Below are positions 1-8,112 of a stretch of DNA of 64,000 bases, piece by piece (within the stretch, counting starts at the first letter, position 1; the number at the start of each line of letters is the position of its first letter). The stretch is from Candidatus Chlorohelix allophototropha (GTDB lineage Bacteria; Chloroflexota; Chloroflexia; Chloroheliales; Chloroheliaceae). Where the stretch lies: the NCBI RefSeq assembly GCF_030389965.1, contig NZ_CP128400.1:2170001-2234000 (forward strand), written 5' to 3'. The notes under the pieces are model-generated. The model ran no database searches. It saw nothing but the letters and a program-made list of their open reading frames with translations, and was not told the DNA's origin. The translations under genes and the position numbers were made by a program.

Positions 1-151
1 CCACCAGATGCAGCAGCTTGCTAGGTTTGTCGGTGGGCGTAACGCCAGCCTTAAAGCGGGACGGGCAACTGGTAAGATGCTTGGTCATTCCGGCTTTACT
101 GAATTCAGTCTGGCAAAACTCGCACTTCCCTTTTGAACTTACTCTTGCCAT
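1..151 (-). CDS. Zinc-finger protein, N-terminal fragment (cut by window edge)
   Basis: Fifty codons are visible, reading leftwards off the window from an ATG at 151, with a strong Shine-Dalgarno (GGAGGAGG, 164-171) about 12 bases upstream. The peptide begins MARVSSKGKCEFCQTEFSK and carries a Cys-x2-Cys followed by His-x4-Cys (KCEFC, then KHLTSC), which is a probable zinc-binding knuckle. Basic residues are frequent. Similar N-terminal zinc fingers occur on proteins with a plasmid pRiA4b ORF-3-like domain, but that domain would lie outside the window, so the assignment is only a guess. What is sure is a well-initiated gene with a metal-binding start. Confidence 0.6.
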   Translation of the reverse strand, partial: MARVSSKGKCEFCQTEFSKAGMTKHLTSCPSRFKAGVTPTDKPSKLLHLV

Positions 152-222
152 AGCTTTGTTTAACCTCCTCCATCTAGGTATTAAATAAATGCAGCTGTAT
201 TATACAAAATATTGCTTAAGGC

Positions 223-3084
223 TTAGGGGGTAGGCGGCAGCACTAAGAAACTGATGGGCGTGTCGTAACCCTTGAAATCGGTCAGGCGGCGTTTGGAAGG
301 GTCGGCGCGATCGCCATCCGCCCAGAGGGTAAAATCAAAGAGGCGCACGCTGCCGAGCAACTTGTTTCCGGCATAGAGCGTCAGGTTGGCGCGAAAATCG
401 CCGATGCGCCCGTAGCTGTTAATATCCAAATCTTTAGGATTGGGCGGGTAATTCGTCACCGTTTGCCCGTTTAGGCTAGTTGACATAACTTTGGTAGGTA
501 AGTCCAGCTTGTATTCCAGCGTTCCGCCCACGCCCTGCACCGCCACCGACCAATAGCCATAGTGACCGGAAGGGTGCGACCCCCACGGATAGTTATACAC
601 ATCCAGCGTAGCAGTGTAGCTACCGCCAGCCGAAACCAACCGCACCTGCGCCACCCCGCTATTGTCCTGCCGCTGTGCGCTTGCGGTCACCAATGCCACG
701 TCCGGGCGCAATTCCACTTTACCGCTATCGGGCGAATCGCCTTGCCACAATTCCGCCCAAGCCACCATCACCTTATCGCCCGTGAAGCTGAGTTCGCGGG
801 CTGTGCCGCTGTTCATTGTCACCACCGACAAGCCCGCCGCCAGCGTAAAACTCTGCGAAAGGCTACCCGCTTTCAAAACCACCTGTGCCGGAGCGGTTGC
901 AGCAAACGCCACCCGCACATGCGCCGCTGCGCTCGGAGTCTGCCCGAAAGCGATATTGCCCGTGGCGTTACTGCGGGTAAAATCCAAACGCGCCAGCAGT
1001 TGCGGACTACTACGGTACAGTTCTAACAGGCTGTTGCGGTAGAGCAAATCCTCGCGCTGGAAGCCGTAAAGGGTGGGGTCTTCGCCCGCTTGAAGCAACA
1101 AGAAGGCGGCTTTCTGCCCGGAGGGAAGTGGCGACAAGGACTTAAAGCCCACGTTGATTGTGCCGTACAGCTTTTCGGCTTTGGTAACGCCGCTATGGGT
1201 CAGGTAGTAAGCGGGCAATTCCAGCAATTGCGGGTCGCTGCGGTTGTAGCCCACGAAATAGAGCGGGTCGTCCGGTTTTACCCATTGCGAAAGGTTGCGC
1301 ACCCATTTATCGGTTTTAAGCTCATAGATATAGGTACTGTCGAAACGGGCTGCCAGCGACACTTGACCGGAAAACTCACTCGCCAACCCTTGCTCAATGC
1401 GACTCCACAACGGCTTGAGGGTAGAGTCCGCACTGTTTATCACCAGATAGCGCACCTCCAACCCCTGCAACAGTTCCAATAGGCGGCGGCTAGGAAATTC
1501 TTGCTGGAAGGATTTTTTCAGGGCATCATAAGCGGGGGGCATGAAGCCGCTAAAGCCGTTCATGAGCGGTTGCCAGTCGGTACGCGCCCAATATTGGTAG
1601 AACAGGTTGCTGCTATCGCTACTGGAAAGCGGCACATTTAGCACCGCGCCCGCTTCGTGTTCTGCCAACCAACGATTCACCGAGGGCGGGTCTTGTCGCA
1701 GGGCGTTGCTGTTGAGATAATTAACATCGCTGACATATTCCAGACAGAGCAAGGCAAGCAGGGGAACGGCAAGATAAGCGGTTTTGAATTTCCAACGCCG
1801 TTGCAGGGTAGCCACCGCAAACCCGGCAAGCACCGCCACCGCCAGCGCCACCACATAGATAAAGCGCACCGGCACACGCAAGCCCTGAAAGCCCGGCACG
1901 AAATAGTAGAGCAGGGCGTAGGGCAGGGGAATTGCGCCGAATCGCCCGCTGTTCCAAATCGGACCAAAGGTGAAAATGATCGCCAGAATTGCCAGCAGAA
2001 TGTAAAATAGCCCATCTTTTTCTAGCTTGCGCCGTTGCCATGCCCTCACCATCCCCGCCAACGCCAGAAGGCTTGCCACCAAACCAAGATACAAACCGCG
2101 CTCACCGCCACGCGCGCTATTCCACCAGTTGAAGGAGAAAGCGGGGGCGTAGAGCCATTGGTTGAGCTTGTTCTCTTTCGCCACATCCAGATAATAGTAG
2201 GGTTGCGCCGAATAGTTTACTACTTCGGCAGGGCTACGCTCGAAACCAAGCTCAGCCTGAACGCTGAGATAGGGCAAATAGAAGGGCAGAATTAGCAGGA
2301 AGGCTAAAAGCAGCGCAAGGGCAAGCGGGAACAGCTTTTTAAGCGATTCACCCGGCTTTTTCAGAAATGCCCTTGCGCCAAATCCGGCATGATAGAGCAG
2401 ATACAGCCCCACCACCACCACCATAAAAAGCCCTAGATAGGTGCTGGAAAGAGCTTGCATGGCAAAGAAAAGCGCGAACAGGAAGGCATCGAGCGGACGC
2501 TTGCGCAGGACGAAACGGCGCAGGAATAGTAAGCCAAAGGGCATCCATTCGGTTGCTAACAGGTGCAAGTGGGAGAGTTGCCCAAAGCGATGCGGAAAGA
2601 AGGCAAAGATTAAACCCGCCGCTACCGAAGCCGTCCATTTCCCGGTCATTTCGTAAACCAGCAAATACATCGCCCAACCGCTCAGCACAAAAGAGAGCAG
2701 CAACAGCAAGTTGTAGCCCAACACCGGGTTTCCGGTCAGCCAGATAAGGGGGGTTACCAGCAGAGCTTGCCCGATGAGGCTTTCGCTGAACGCCAGCGAA
2801 TTGGCGTAGGGGTAGAAAATATTGGCGTTGAACAGGTTGAAGGGGTTGGTTGCCAGCGCGTGTGCATCCCAATCGAGCGTCCAGACCTGCAAAAGCGCGT
2901 CGCCCCACCCTTCAAGGCTGCGTCCGGCGTTCGCTACGACATTCCACAGCATCCACACGGTTATGGCGGTAAAAAAAGCCAGCGTCAACAAATGTCGTTG
3001 CCAGTTTTTCAACGCATGGGGACGCGAGAGAATTTCAACTTTGAGTATTGCCGATTCGGTTTTCACGAGATTCTTCTGCAACAA
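223..3084 (-). CDS. Large polytopic membrane protein with C-terminal extracytoplasmic domain, GT-C-like
   Basis: A 953-residue protein. A first membrane segment lies near residues 28-50. An acidic loop containing DWDAHAL follows at about 70, then a dense series of hydrophobic helices to roughly residue 460. The remaining half is soluble, Ser/Thr-rich and probably outside the cell. The acidic first loop followed by 9-11 helices resembles GT-C fold glycosyltransferases, which use polyprenyl-phosphate sugars, but no diagnostic sugar-binding motif was recognised. The listed start is TTG with a weak ribosome site; a GTG six codons downstream is an alternative. It stands alone, ending about 70 bases from the neighbouring zinc-finger gene. 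Function is unproven; cell-surface polysaccharide or glycoprotein assembly is the most reasonable guess. Confidence 0.7.
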   Translation of the reverse strand: MLQKNLVKTESAILKVEILSRPHALKNWQRHLLTLAFFTAITVWMLWNVVANAGRSLEGWGDALLQVWTLDWDAHALATNPFNLFNANIFYPYANSLAFSESLIGQALLVTPLIWLTGNPVLGYNLLLLLSFVLSGWAMYLLVYEMTGKWTASVAAGLIFAFFPHRFGQLSHLHLLATEWMPFGLLFLRRFVLRKRPLDAFLFALFFAMQALSSTYLGLFMVVVVGLYLLYHAGFGARAFLKKPGESLKKLFPLALALLLAFLLILPFYLPYLSVQAELGFERSPAEVVNYSAQPYYYLDVAKENKLNQWLYAPAFSFNWWNSARGGERGLYLGLVASLLALAGMVRAWQRRKLEKDGLFYILLAILAIIFTFGPIWNSGRFGAIPLPYALLYYFVPGFQGLRVPVRFIYVVALAVAVLAGFAVATLQRRWKFKTAYLAVPLLALLCLEYVSDVNYLNSNALRQDPPSVNRWLAEHEAGAVLNVPLSSSDSSNLFYQYWARTDWQPLMNGFSGFMPPAYDALKKSFQQEFPSRRLLELLQGLEVRYLVINSADSTLKPLWSRIEQGLASEFSGQVSLAARFDSTYIYELKTDKWVRNLSQWVKPDDPLYFVGYNRSDPQLLELPAYYLTHSGVTKAEKLYGTINVGFKSLSPLPSGQKAAFLLLQAGEDPTLYGFQREDLLYRNSLLELYRSSPQLLARLDFTRSNATGNIAFGQTPSAAAHVRVAFAATAPAQVVLKAGSLSQSFTLAAGLSVVTMNSGTARELSFTGDKVMVAWAELWQGDSPDSGKVELRPDVALVTASAQRQDNSGVAQVRLVSAGGSYTATLDVYNYPWGSHPSGHYGYWSVAVQGVGGTLEYKLDLPTKVMSTSLNGQTVTNYPPNPKDLDINSYGRIGDFRANLTLYAGNKLLGSVRLFDFTLWADGDRADPSKRRLTDFKGYDTPISFLVLPPTP

Positions 3085-3140
3085 ATGTTAGAGACGCGAC
3101 AAAGCGCGTTCCTACATAACCCTTAACGTTAACCCTGATA

Positions 3141-4235
3141 CTAGCGCATTTTGGCAAGTTCGAGCAAGCGCGTCACGCTTGCCACTATCTCCGCATCGCT
3201 CCATTCCAGCGTTGCCTCGCCCACTGTAAATTCTGTCACTGTATAGCCGGGAATGGCGCTTTCCAGAAAGAAGCCGAACAGCCATGTGCGCTCGGTTTCG
3301 GCAAGCTGTAGCACGGCAGTTTCCAGCGCAGACAACGGCGCGGGCAAAAATAGCTGAAAAGCATTGGTGTGGGGCGGTTCCGGCGCAATTCGCAACCCCG
3401 CTATTTGCGACAACAACGCCGCAATTTCACGGGCGCGTCCGCAATATTCAGCCATGCGCGGCAAGTGGTGGTGTAAACCTTCCAACGCGGACAAAACGAA
3501 CGGAAAGACCGTCCAGATATTGCCGCCCAAACGGGTGCGCCACACCTTCGCCTCGGCAATGAAATCGGGCGCGCCTGCCAGCACACAACCCGCCATTCCG
3601 CCCAAGCCCTTGTAAAAAGAAACGTACACCGAGTCTGCCAACGCGCTTATTTCGGCGCAGGTGCGCCCGTAGTAATAAGCCGATTCCCACAAGCGCGCCC
3701 CGTCAAAATGGAGCGGGATTTGCCGTTCGTGCGCCCAACCCGAAATTGCCGTCAGTTCGTCCCAAGTGGGCAACTTGTACCCGGCGTTACGCAGCGGTAG
3801 CTCAACCACAATTGCCCCAATCGGTTCGTTCAACTTCTCAAGATCGGGCAGGGTGTAGGGCTGATAATCCGTGCCTACTCGCAATAAACTTATGCCCATA
3901 TAGCGTTCAATCGCGTTTAGTTCGTTCGAATCAATGTGACTTTTGGGATGCACTGCTACCGTGTTGATGCGCGAACGTTGCGTCCACACCTTCAAGGCAG
4001 CCAATTGCGCGGTGACACCCTTCGGCAAGAAAATAGCGGCGGGCTTGCCCAATAGTTCCGCCACCTCTTTTTCCAATATTTCCATGGCAGGTCCGTCATT
4101 ATACATGTCGGGGCGCAGCGTTGCGTAAGGCGATTCTGCCAGCCTGAGTAACCATTCGCGCTGGTTGAGCGGTTTATGTCCGGTGAGATAGCGCGTACAT
4201 TGGGCGCGTAACTCACGAGCTTTAGGAGTATTCAT
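3141..4235 (-). CDS. Threonine aldolase / beta-eliminating lyase family PLP enzyme
   Basis: A 364-residue fold-type I PLP enzyme of the low-specificity threonine aldolase family, which cleaves L-threonine or L-allo-threonine to glycine and acetaldehyde. Visible family features are the HFDGARLW segment (about residues 176-183, the Asp that contacts the PLP ring nitrogen) and SFYKGLGG (206-213), whose Lys209 is the expected Schiff-base lysine. The start ATG is preceded by GAGGAATTGC, a good ribosome site. Length is typical of the family. It is monocistronic as far as can be seen. Some members act on other beta-hydroxy amino acids, so the substrate is not certain. Confidence 0.85.
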   Translation of the reverse strand: MNTPKARELRAQCTRYLTGHKPLNQREWLLRLAESPYATLRPDMYNDGPAMEILEKEVAELLGKPAAIFLPKGVTAQLAALKVWTQRSRINTVAVHPKSHIDSNELNAIERYMGISLLRVGTDYQPYTLPDLEKLNEPIGAIVVELPLRNAGYKLPTWDELTAISGWAHERQIPLHFDGARLWESAYYYGRTCAEISALADSVYVSFYKGLGGMAGCVLAGAPDFIAEAKVWRTRLGGNIWTVFPFVLSALEGLHHHLPRMAEYCGRAREIAALLSQIAGLRIAPEPPHTNAFQLFLPAPLSALETAVLQLAETERTWLFGFFLESAIPGYTVTEFTVGEATLEWSDAEIVASVTRLLELAKMR

Positions 4236-4305
4236 GCAATTCCTCGGTCTAGTACAGATACACGTAACAATTCAGTTAAATAGTAAATGACCTATGTAAC
4301 TGACG

Positions 4306-4400
4306 GAATCCGCGCGGGGGTGCAACCACTGTGCGGGGTGACAATACCCCATACGGGGCACAGGGGGTGTCCCCTTGAACATCTCTCTCCTCATATGCCC
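4306..4400. repeat. Family T G/C-run repeat, single diverged copy
   Basis: A run of G4-5 and C4-5 blocks (GGGGGTGCAACC, GTGCGGGG, AGGGGGTGTCCCCTTGAAC, CTCTCTCCTC) in the same order as the four tandem units at 61342-61720. It lies in the 383-base gap between the threonine aldolase gene and the DMT transporter. The rest of the gap shows nothing I recognise except the transporter's ribosome site at 4602-4609. Open frames across it are artefacts of the repeat. Confidence 0.7.
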
Positions 4401-4618
4401 CATAAGGATTATATACCAATCAGGCAAAATTTATGTAATTTCAGGGTTAGGACGAGGGGCAGTAGCACGCCACCTACTATTATAAATACGCCATTTAGCG
4501 GGGACTGTACGCGCAAGATACGGATAGAATTAAACCCTTGGGCTTGCTATGCTAGATAACAACACCACCCGGTATAGGCTTACCGGCACGTAACACACAA
4601 TCTTGGAGGATTAACGCA

Positions 4619-5533
4619 GTGAAAGCTAAAGACCTTGGAATGTTATTAGTATTGGCAACCCTGTGGGGCGGCTCTTTTCTGTTTATGCGAGTAGCCGCGC
4701 CTGAACTGGGTCCGGTGCTGCTTATAGAACTGCGGGTATTGATTGCGGGGCTGTTGCTTTTGGCATACGCTCGCCTCACCCGCTTTGATTTGGAAATCCG
4801 AAAGTATTGGAAACCCTATCTGGTTATCGGGCTGCTGAATTCCGCCCTACCTTTCACCTTGATAGCCACCGCCGAATTGCATTTGACCGCCGGATTCGCC
4901 GCGATTCTCAACGCTTCCACTCCTCTTTTCGGCGCACTTGTCGCCGCCGCTTGGCTGAAAGAGCCGATTTCGGGCAAAAAAGGGGTGGGGCTGGCGCTTG
5001 GGTTAGCGGGCGTTATGATTGTCATGGGCTGGAGTCCCTTCACCCTTGATACAATCTTGGTGCTATCCATTCTTTCCTCGCTATTCGCTGCCACTTCATA
5101 CGGACTGGCAAGCGTTTACACCAAAATAGCCACCAAAGGCGTGCGCCCGCTGGCATTATCCACTTGCAGTCAGCTATCCGCCGCTCTTTTCCTGTTGCCG
5201 ATTGCGCCCTTTACGATGCCCAATCACTTTCCTTCGCTAACGGTAGTGCTAGCAGTAACCGCGCTGGCGGTATTTTCAACCGCCTTTGCTTTTCTGCTCT
5301 ACTTCCGCCTCATTGCGAATATCGGTCCTACGCGCACCCTTACCGTAACCTTCCTCGCTCCGGTTTTTGGCGTAATTTGGGGGGTATTGCTGCTAAACGA
5401 ACCGCTTAGCCTAAGCACTTTGCTAGGTTTTGCGGTGGTGCTGTCAGGGGTTGGCTTGGTGGTAGGGCTTAAAATCCCCTTGTTGGGTGGCAATGCCGGA
5501 CGCAAATCTGATGCAGCGATGTTGCCAAAATAA
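4619..5533 (+). CDS. EamA/DMT-superfamily transporter
   Basis: A 304-residue inner-membrane protein with about ten hydrophobic helices arranged as two homologous EamA halves (roughly residues 8-140 and 152-288). The first half shows the typical LWGGSFLFMRVA start and the second repeats the pattern, ending in LLNEPLSLSTLLGFAVVLSGVGLV, a common signature of the second EamA domain. Such proteins export metabolites or amino acids by proton exchange; the substrate cannot be read from sequence. The start is GTG, chosen because TTGGAGGA lies nine bases upstream and the family's N-terminal helix begins immediately after. The C-terminal 20 residues are cytoplasmic and basic. Confidence 0.85.
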   Translation: MKAKDLGMLLVLATLWGGSFLFMRVAAPELGPVLLIELRVLIAGLLLLAYARLTRFDLEIRKYWKPYLVIGLLNSALPFTLIATAELHLTAGFAAILNASTPLFGALVAAAWLKEPISGKKGVGLALGLAGVMIVMGWSPFTLDTILVLSILSSLFAATSYGLASVYTKIATKGVRPLALSTCSQLSAALFLLPIAPFTMPNHFPSLTVVLAVTALAVFSTAFAFLLYFRLIANIGPTRTLTVTFLAPVFGVIWGVLLLNEPLSLSTLLGFAVVLSGVGLVVGLKIPLLGGNAGRKSDAAMLPK

Positions 5534-5542
5534 GTTAAACAC

Positions 5543-5562
5543 GGGCGTATTCAAATACGCCC
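5543..5562. repeat. Family H hairpin (TAT/ATA arms), terminator-like
   Basis: GGGCGTATTCAAATACGCCC forms an eight-pair stem with a four-base loop, ten bases after the transporter stop. It is followed by CTATCTTTTT, so it could end transcription of the transporter. One of many members of family H in this window. Confidence 0.75.
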
Positions 5563-5815
5563 CTATCTTTTTCCACCGCTTTGTGATGACAACTCTACGT
5601 TCAAATCTTAACTCTGCTATACTGTATTTTAATAACTATGTACCGTATTCTCCTGAAATAGGAATTTCATACACCAATATTAATACTTATGACAGAAAAT
5701 ACTAAAATAACCTATTACTTTGCACTTCCTCGTAACACTGCTCAGGTTAGGCTTATTGGTATAGGCTTTAAGGTATTGTGCTCTTAAAAGCACAAATTAC
5801 AGAAGGAGAGTTATT

Positions 5816-6442
5816 ATGATGAAATTTCGCAACTTAAGTATTCTTGTAGTAGTTCTTCTGTTAATGGTAGTGCTGGCAGCCTGTGGGGATAGCCCAACTG
5901 CTACTACTGTTCCAACCACCACGGCGGCTGTTACCACCACTGCTGCTGCTACTGCTCCCAAAGCGGCTGCAACCACCACGACTGTTGCAACCATCACTGC
6001 CGCTAGTGCTACCAAAGTGGCTGCTACCACCACTGTTGCCACGACTGCCGCCACTGGTGGGGATGCCGATTTACCCACCTTCGCTGGTGCTACTGTCGTG
6101 ACCTTGCCGGACAATATGCAAAGCCAGTCTATGAAGTTATTTGGTTCAGTAATAAAAAATATCAAGGTTAGTGGTTACAAAGTATCTACCAATATGGCTA
6201 CTTTGAAAAATAGCTTACCCAAGGCATTTTCAGATGCAGGTTGGGCTGATGCTGTTTCCTTACTTCCGGCAGGAACTTTCTCTGGTCTGGAAACAACCGG
6301 TCAATTTGTACAAGCTTACCAGAAAAATAAAAAGGTAGTAATTGTAGTTGCGTACCCTAGTTCTTTGATGTCTCCCCTTGTTCCTGAGTTAACAGCTACT
6401 GATAATCTCTTTGTCTTGTATGTCGGAGAGCCTGCTGGTTAA
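5816..6442 (+). CDS. Secreted lipoprotein with Thr/Ala-rich linker
   Basis: A 208-residue exported lipoprotein. A hydrophobic signal (about residues 5-20) ends in the lipobox LAAC, with Cys22 as the expected lipidated residue. A low-complexity Thr/Ala/Val linker of about 60 residues follows, and then a small domain of about 120 residues beginning near GDADLPTFAG. The domain is predicted mixed alpha/beta; I do not recognise it, although its pattern (amphipathic segment, then DAGWADAV, then hydrophobic strands) recalls small stress-type lipoproteins found in multiple copies in Chloroflexota. AGAAGGAGAG just before the ATG is a good ribosome site. The gap upstream is AT-rich and presumably carries the promoter. 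Confidence 0.75.
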   Translation: MMKFRNLSILVVVLLLMVVLAACGDSPTATTVPTTTAAVTTTAAATAPKAAATTTTVATITAASATKVAATTTVATTAATGGDADLPTFAGATVVTLPDNMQSQSMKLFGSVIKNIKVSGYKVSTNMATLKNSLPKAFSDAGWADAVSLLPAGTFSGLETTGQFVQAYQKNKKVVIVVAYPSSLMSPLVPELTATDNLFVLYVGEPAG

Positions 6443-6482
6443 GCCTAATTTGATTGTGGATTAACTATATGCAGCAAACAAA

Positions 6483-6504
6483 AGCGGCACTAACTTTTGC
6501 CGCT
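6483..6504 (-). terminator. Hairpin terminator-like, minus strand
   Basis: AGCGGCA and TGCCGCT form a seven-pair stem with an eight-base loop. On the minus strand it is followed by TTTTGTTT. It lies between the convergent lipoprotein and acyltransferase-like genes and best fits termination of the latter. Confidence 0.5.
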
Positions 6505-6546
6505 GATGAAAAAAACTAGAATTGGAACAGATGATTTGAATACGCC

Positions 6547-7908
6547 CTAGGTTTGGTTTACCGTTATCCGCTGGCGGAGGCTTGGGTCGGGTGGCGCGCC
6601 TGGGTTGGGCAATTCCGAATCCATGTGCGCCAGAAAAGCTTCGATGAAGTCGCGAAGGGTGGCGTTTTCGCAGAAACCGCTCGACAGGGTGAGCTTTTCC
6701 TTGAAACTGCTGACCGCTATAAACATGCCCGGTGGGTAAACAATCGGACCTAAAGCGTAGGAATCCACCACCGCCACCTCTCCAAAGTTAAGGCGCGCCG
6801 CCTCGGTTATCCCAAAATTGGATAAAACCCCTACCGATTTGCCCGTTTTCACCGTATTCTCGCGTATCTTCCGCGCCGCTTTCTCAATCAGGGGAAAGCC
6901 CGTCTTTGCTGACATCGAGAACAGCGCGATTGTGCCAACGCCGGGATATTCCACTTTGAACTGATTCATGGCATTGCGCGTTCGTAGCAGCGTACCCTCG
7001 AAAGATTCGCCCGGTTCGTACGCCAGCGAGGGGAAAACCGCCCCGGTCATATTGCAGATGGCAGCGGTGCGCCCCTCTGGAATGAAACGCCGCAAATTAA
7101 CTGGAACCATCACATTGAAAGCTTGCCCCGCGTGTGGTGCGCTCGATGCCGCCATCGCTCGGTAAAATGCCGCCAACAGCACATCGTTAACCGTTGCCCC
7201 ACGCGCCTTGCCATAGTCGCGAATTGCCGCAAACCGTTCCGGCGCAAAGTGCTTGAGCACAAAGCGGCGTTCAGCCTCAGTATCACCCTCTACATAGGGG
7301 CAACCCCACGTAATAGCGGACGGTCTTGCCGATACCAGCGCCTTTACCAACGCCTCCGCCCCCAAATGCTTTAACAACTGCTGCTGGCTGCGACTGCCCT
7401 TGTTTGGCTTCGGGAAAAATTCCGGCTGTTGTTCCAAACGACGGTACAACGCCGCCAACAGGTAACAAACATCACGCGCCCCGGTTGCGTCCGTCACCAC
7501 ATGGTTAATCCGCACATGCAACGTATCGGTGACAGCGCGGAAGATACATGCCGACACCAACGGGTCAACCTTCGGGTCGATGGGTTCCGCCGCAAACGCC
7601 AGCATATCCGCTTCGGGCTGGTTGGTTTTCACCACTCGGCACAGCGTCAGCGCATCCAAATCTTTGCGCCTTTGCCAGAAAGGAAAACCCCCGGTGGTGA
7701 CAAAGCGGCAACCGAGAGTCGGCTCAAGCTCCATCAACAAGCGCACCGCCCGCGCCATGCGCCGCTCATCCAGCCGTCCCGAAAAGTGGAAAACATAGTG
7801 AATCTGCTGGTCGCCTACTTCTCGAATTAGATAATTCAGCAAATCCTGAGTGGCTGCCGGAAATCGCTGCGACAGCTTCGGAAACCTAGCAAGCTCAAAA
7901 GGTTTCAT
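6547..7908 (-). CDS. Condensation-domain-like acyltransferase
   Basis: A 453-residue protein of the CoA-dependent acyltransferase / NRPS condensation-domain superfamily, stand-alone rather than part of a synthetase. The catalytic H-x3-D motif appears as NHVVTDATG (His136, Asp140). A single His replaces the usual HH, as in alcohol acetyltransferase and wax-ester/PapA-like relatives. A late NFG motif (LSNFGITEA) is also family-like. Family members transfer acyl groups to alcohols or amines. The start chosen is the ATG at 7908, because GAGGA sits five bases upstream; an in-frame ATG ten codons earlier lacks this. No biosynthetic partner is adjacent, so the product is unknown. Confidence 0.7.
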   Translation of the reverse strand: MKPFELARFPKLSQRFPAATQDLLNYLIREVGDQQIHYVFHFSGRLDERRMARAVRLLMELEPTLGCRFVTTGGFPFWQRRKDLDALTLCRVVKTNQPEADMLAFAAEPIDPKVDPLVSACIFRAVTDTLHVRINHVVTDATGARDVCYLLAALYRRLEQQPEFFPKPNKGSRSQQQLLKHLGAEALVKALVSARPSAITWGCPYVEGDTEAERRFVLKHFAPERFAAIRDYGKARGATVNDVLLAAFYRAMAASSAPHAGQAFNVMVPVNLRRFIPEGRTAAICNMTGAVFPSLAYEPGESFEGTLLRTRNAMNQFKVEYPGVGTIALFSMSAKTGFPLIEKAARKIRENTVKTGKSVGVLSNFGITEAARLNFGEVAVVDSYALGPIVYPPGMFIAVSSFKEKLTLSSGFCENATLRDFIEAFLAHMDSELPNPGAPPDPSLRQRITVNQT

Positions 7909-8044
7909 TGAATCCTCAATTTCAATCCTTGTGTACATCTAGCTTTATTATTTCGCTGAATTATACCGAATTTAGCCCGCGCATGTCAGTAGCTTATACA
8001 TCGTGTCGGTGGCGCAAGGTCGGTATCATTGCATCGTTTTGGTA

Positions 8045-8103
8045 GGGGCGCATTCCGATGCGCCCGGTTTTTATCCCATCGCGGGCGTATTCAAATACTG
8101 CGC
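8045..8103. repeat. Family H hairpins, close pair
   Basis: A full hairpin GGGGCGCATTCCGATGCGCCC (8045-8065) preceded by GGTA, and 17 bases later a decayed one starting GCGGGCGTATTCAAATACTG (8083-8103). Both lie between the acyltransferase-like gene and the stop of the secreted repeat protein, in the 3' untranslated region of the latter. Confidence 0.75.
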
Positions 8104-8112
8104 GGGGACGCG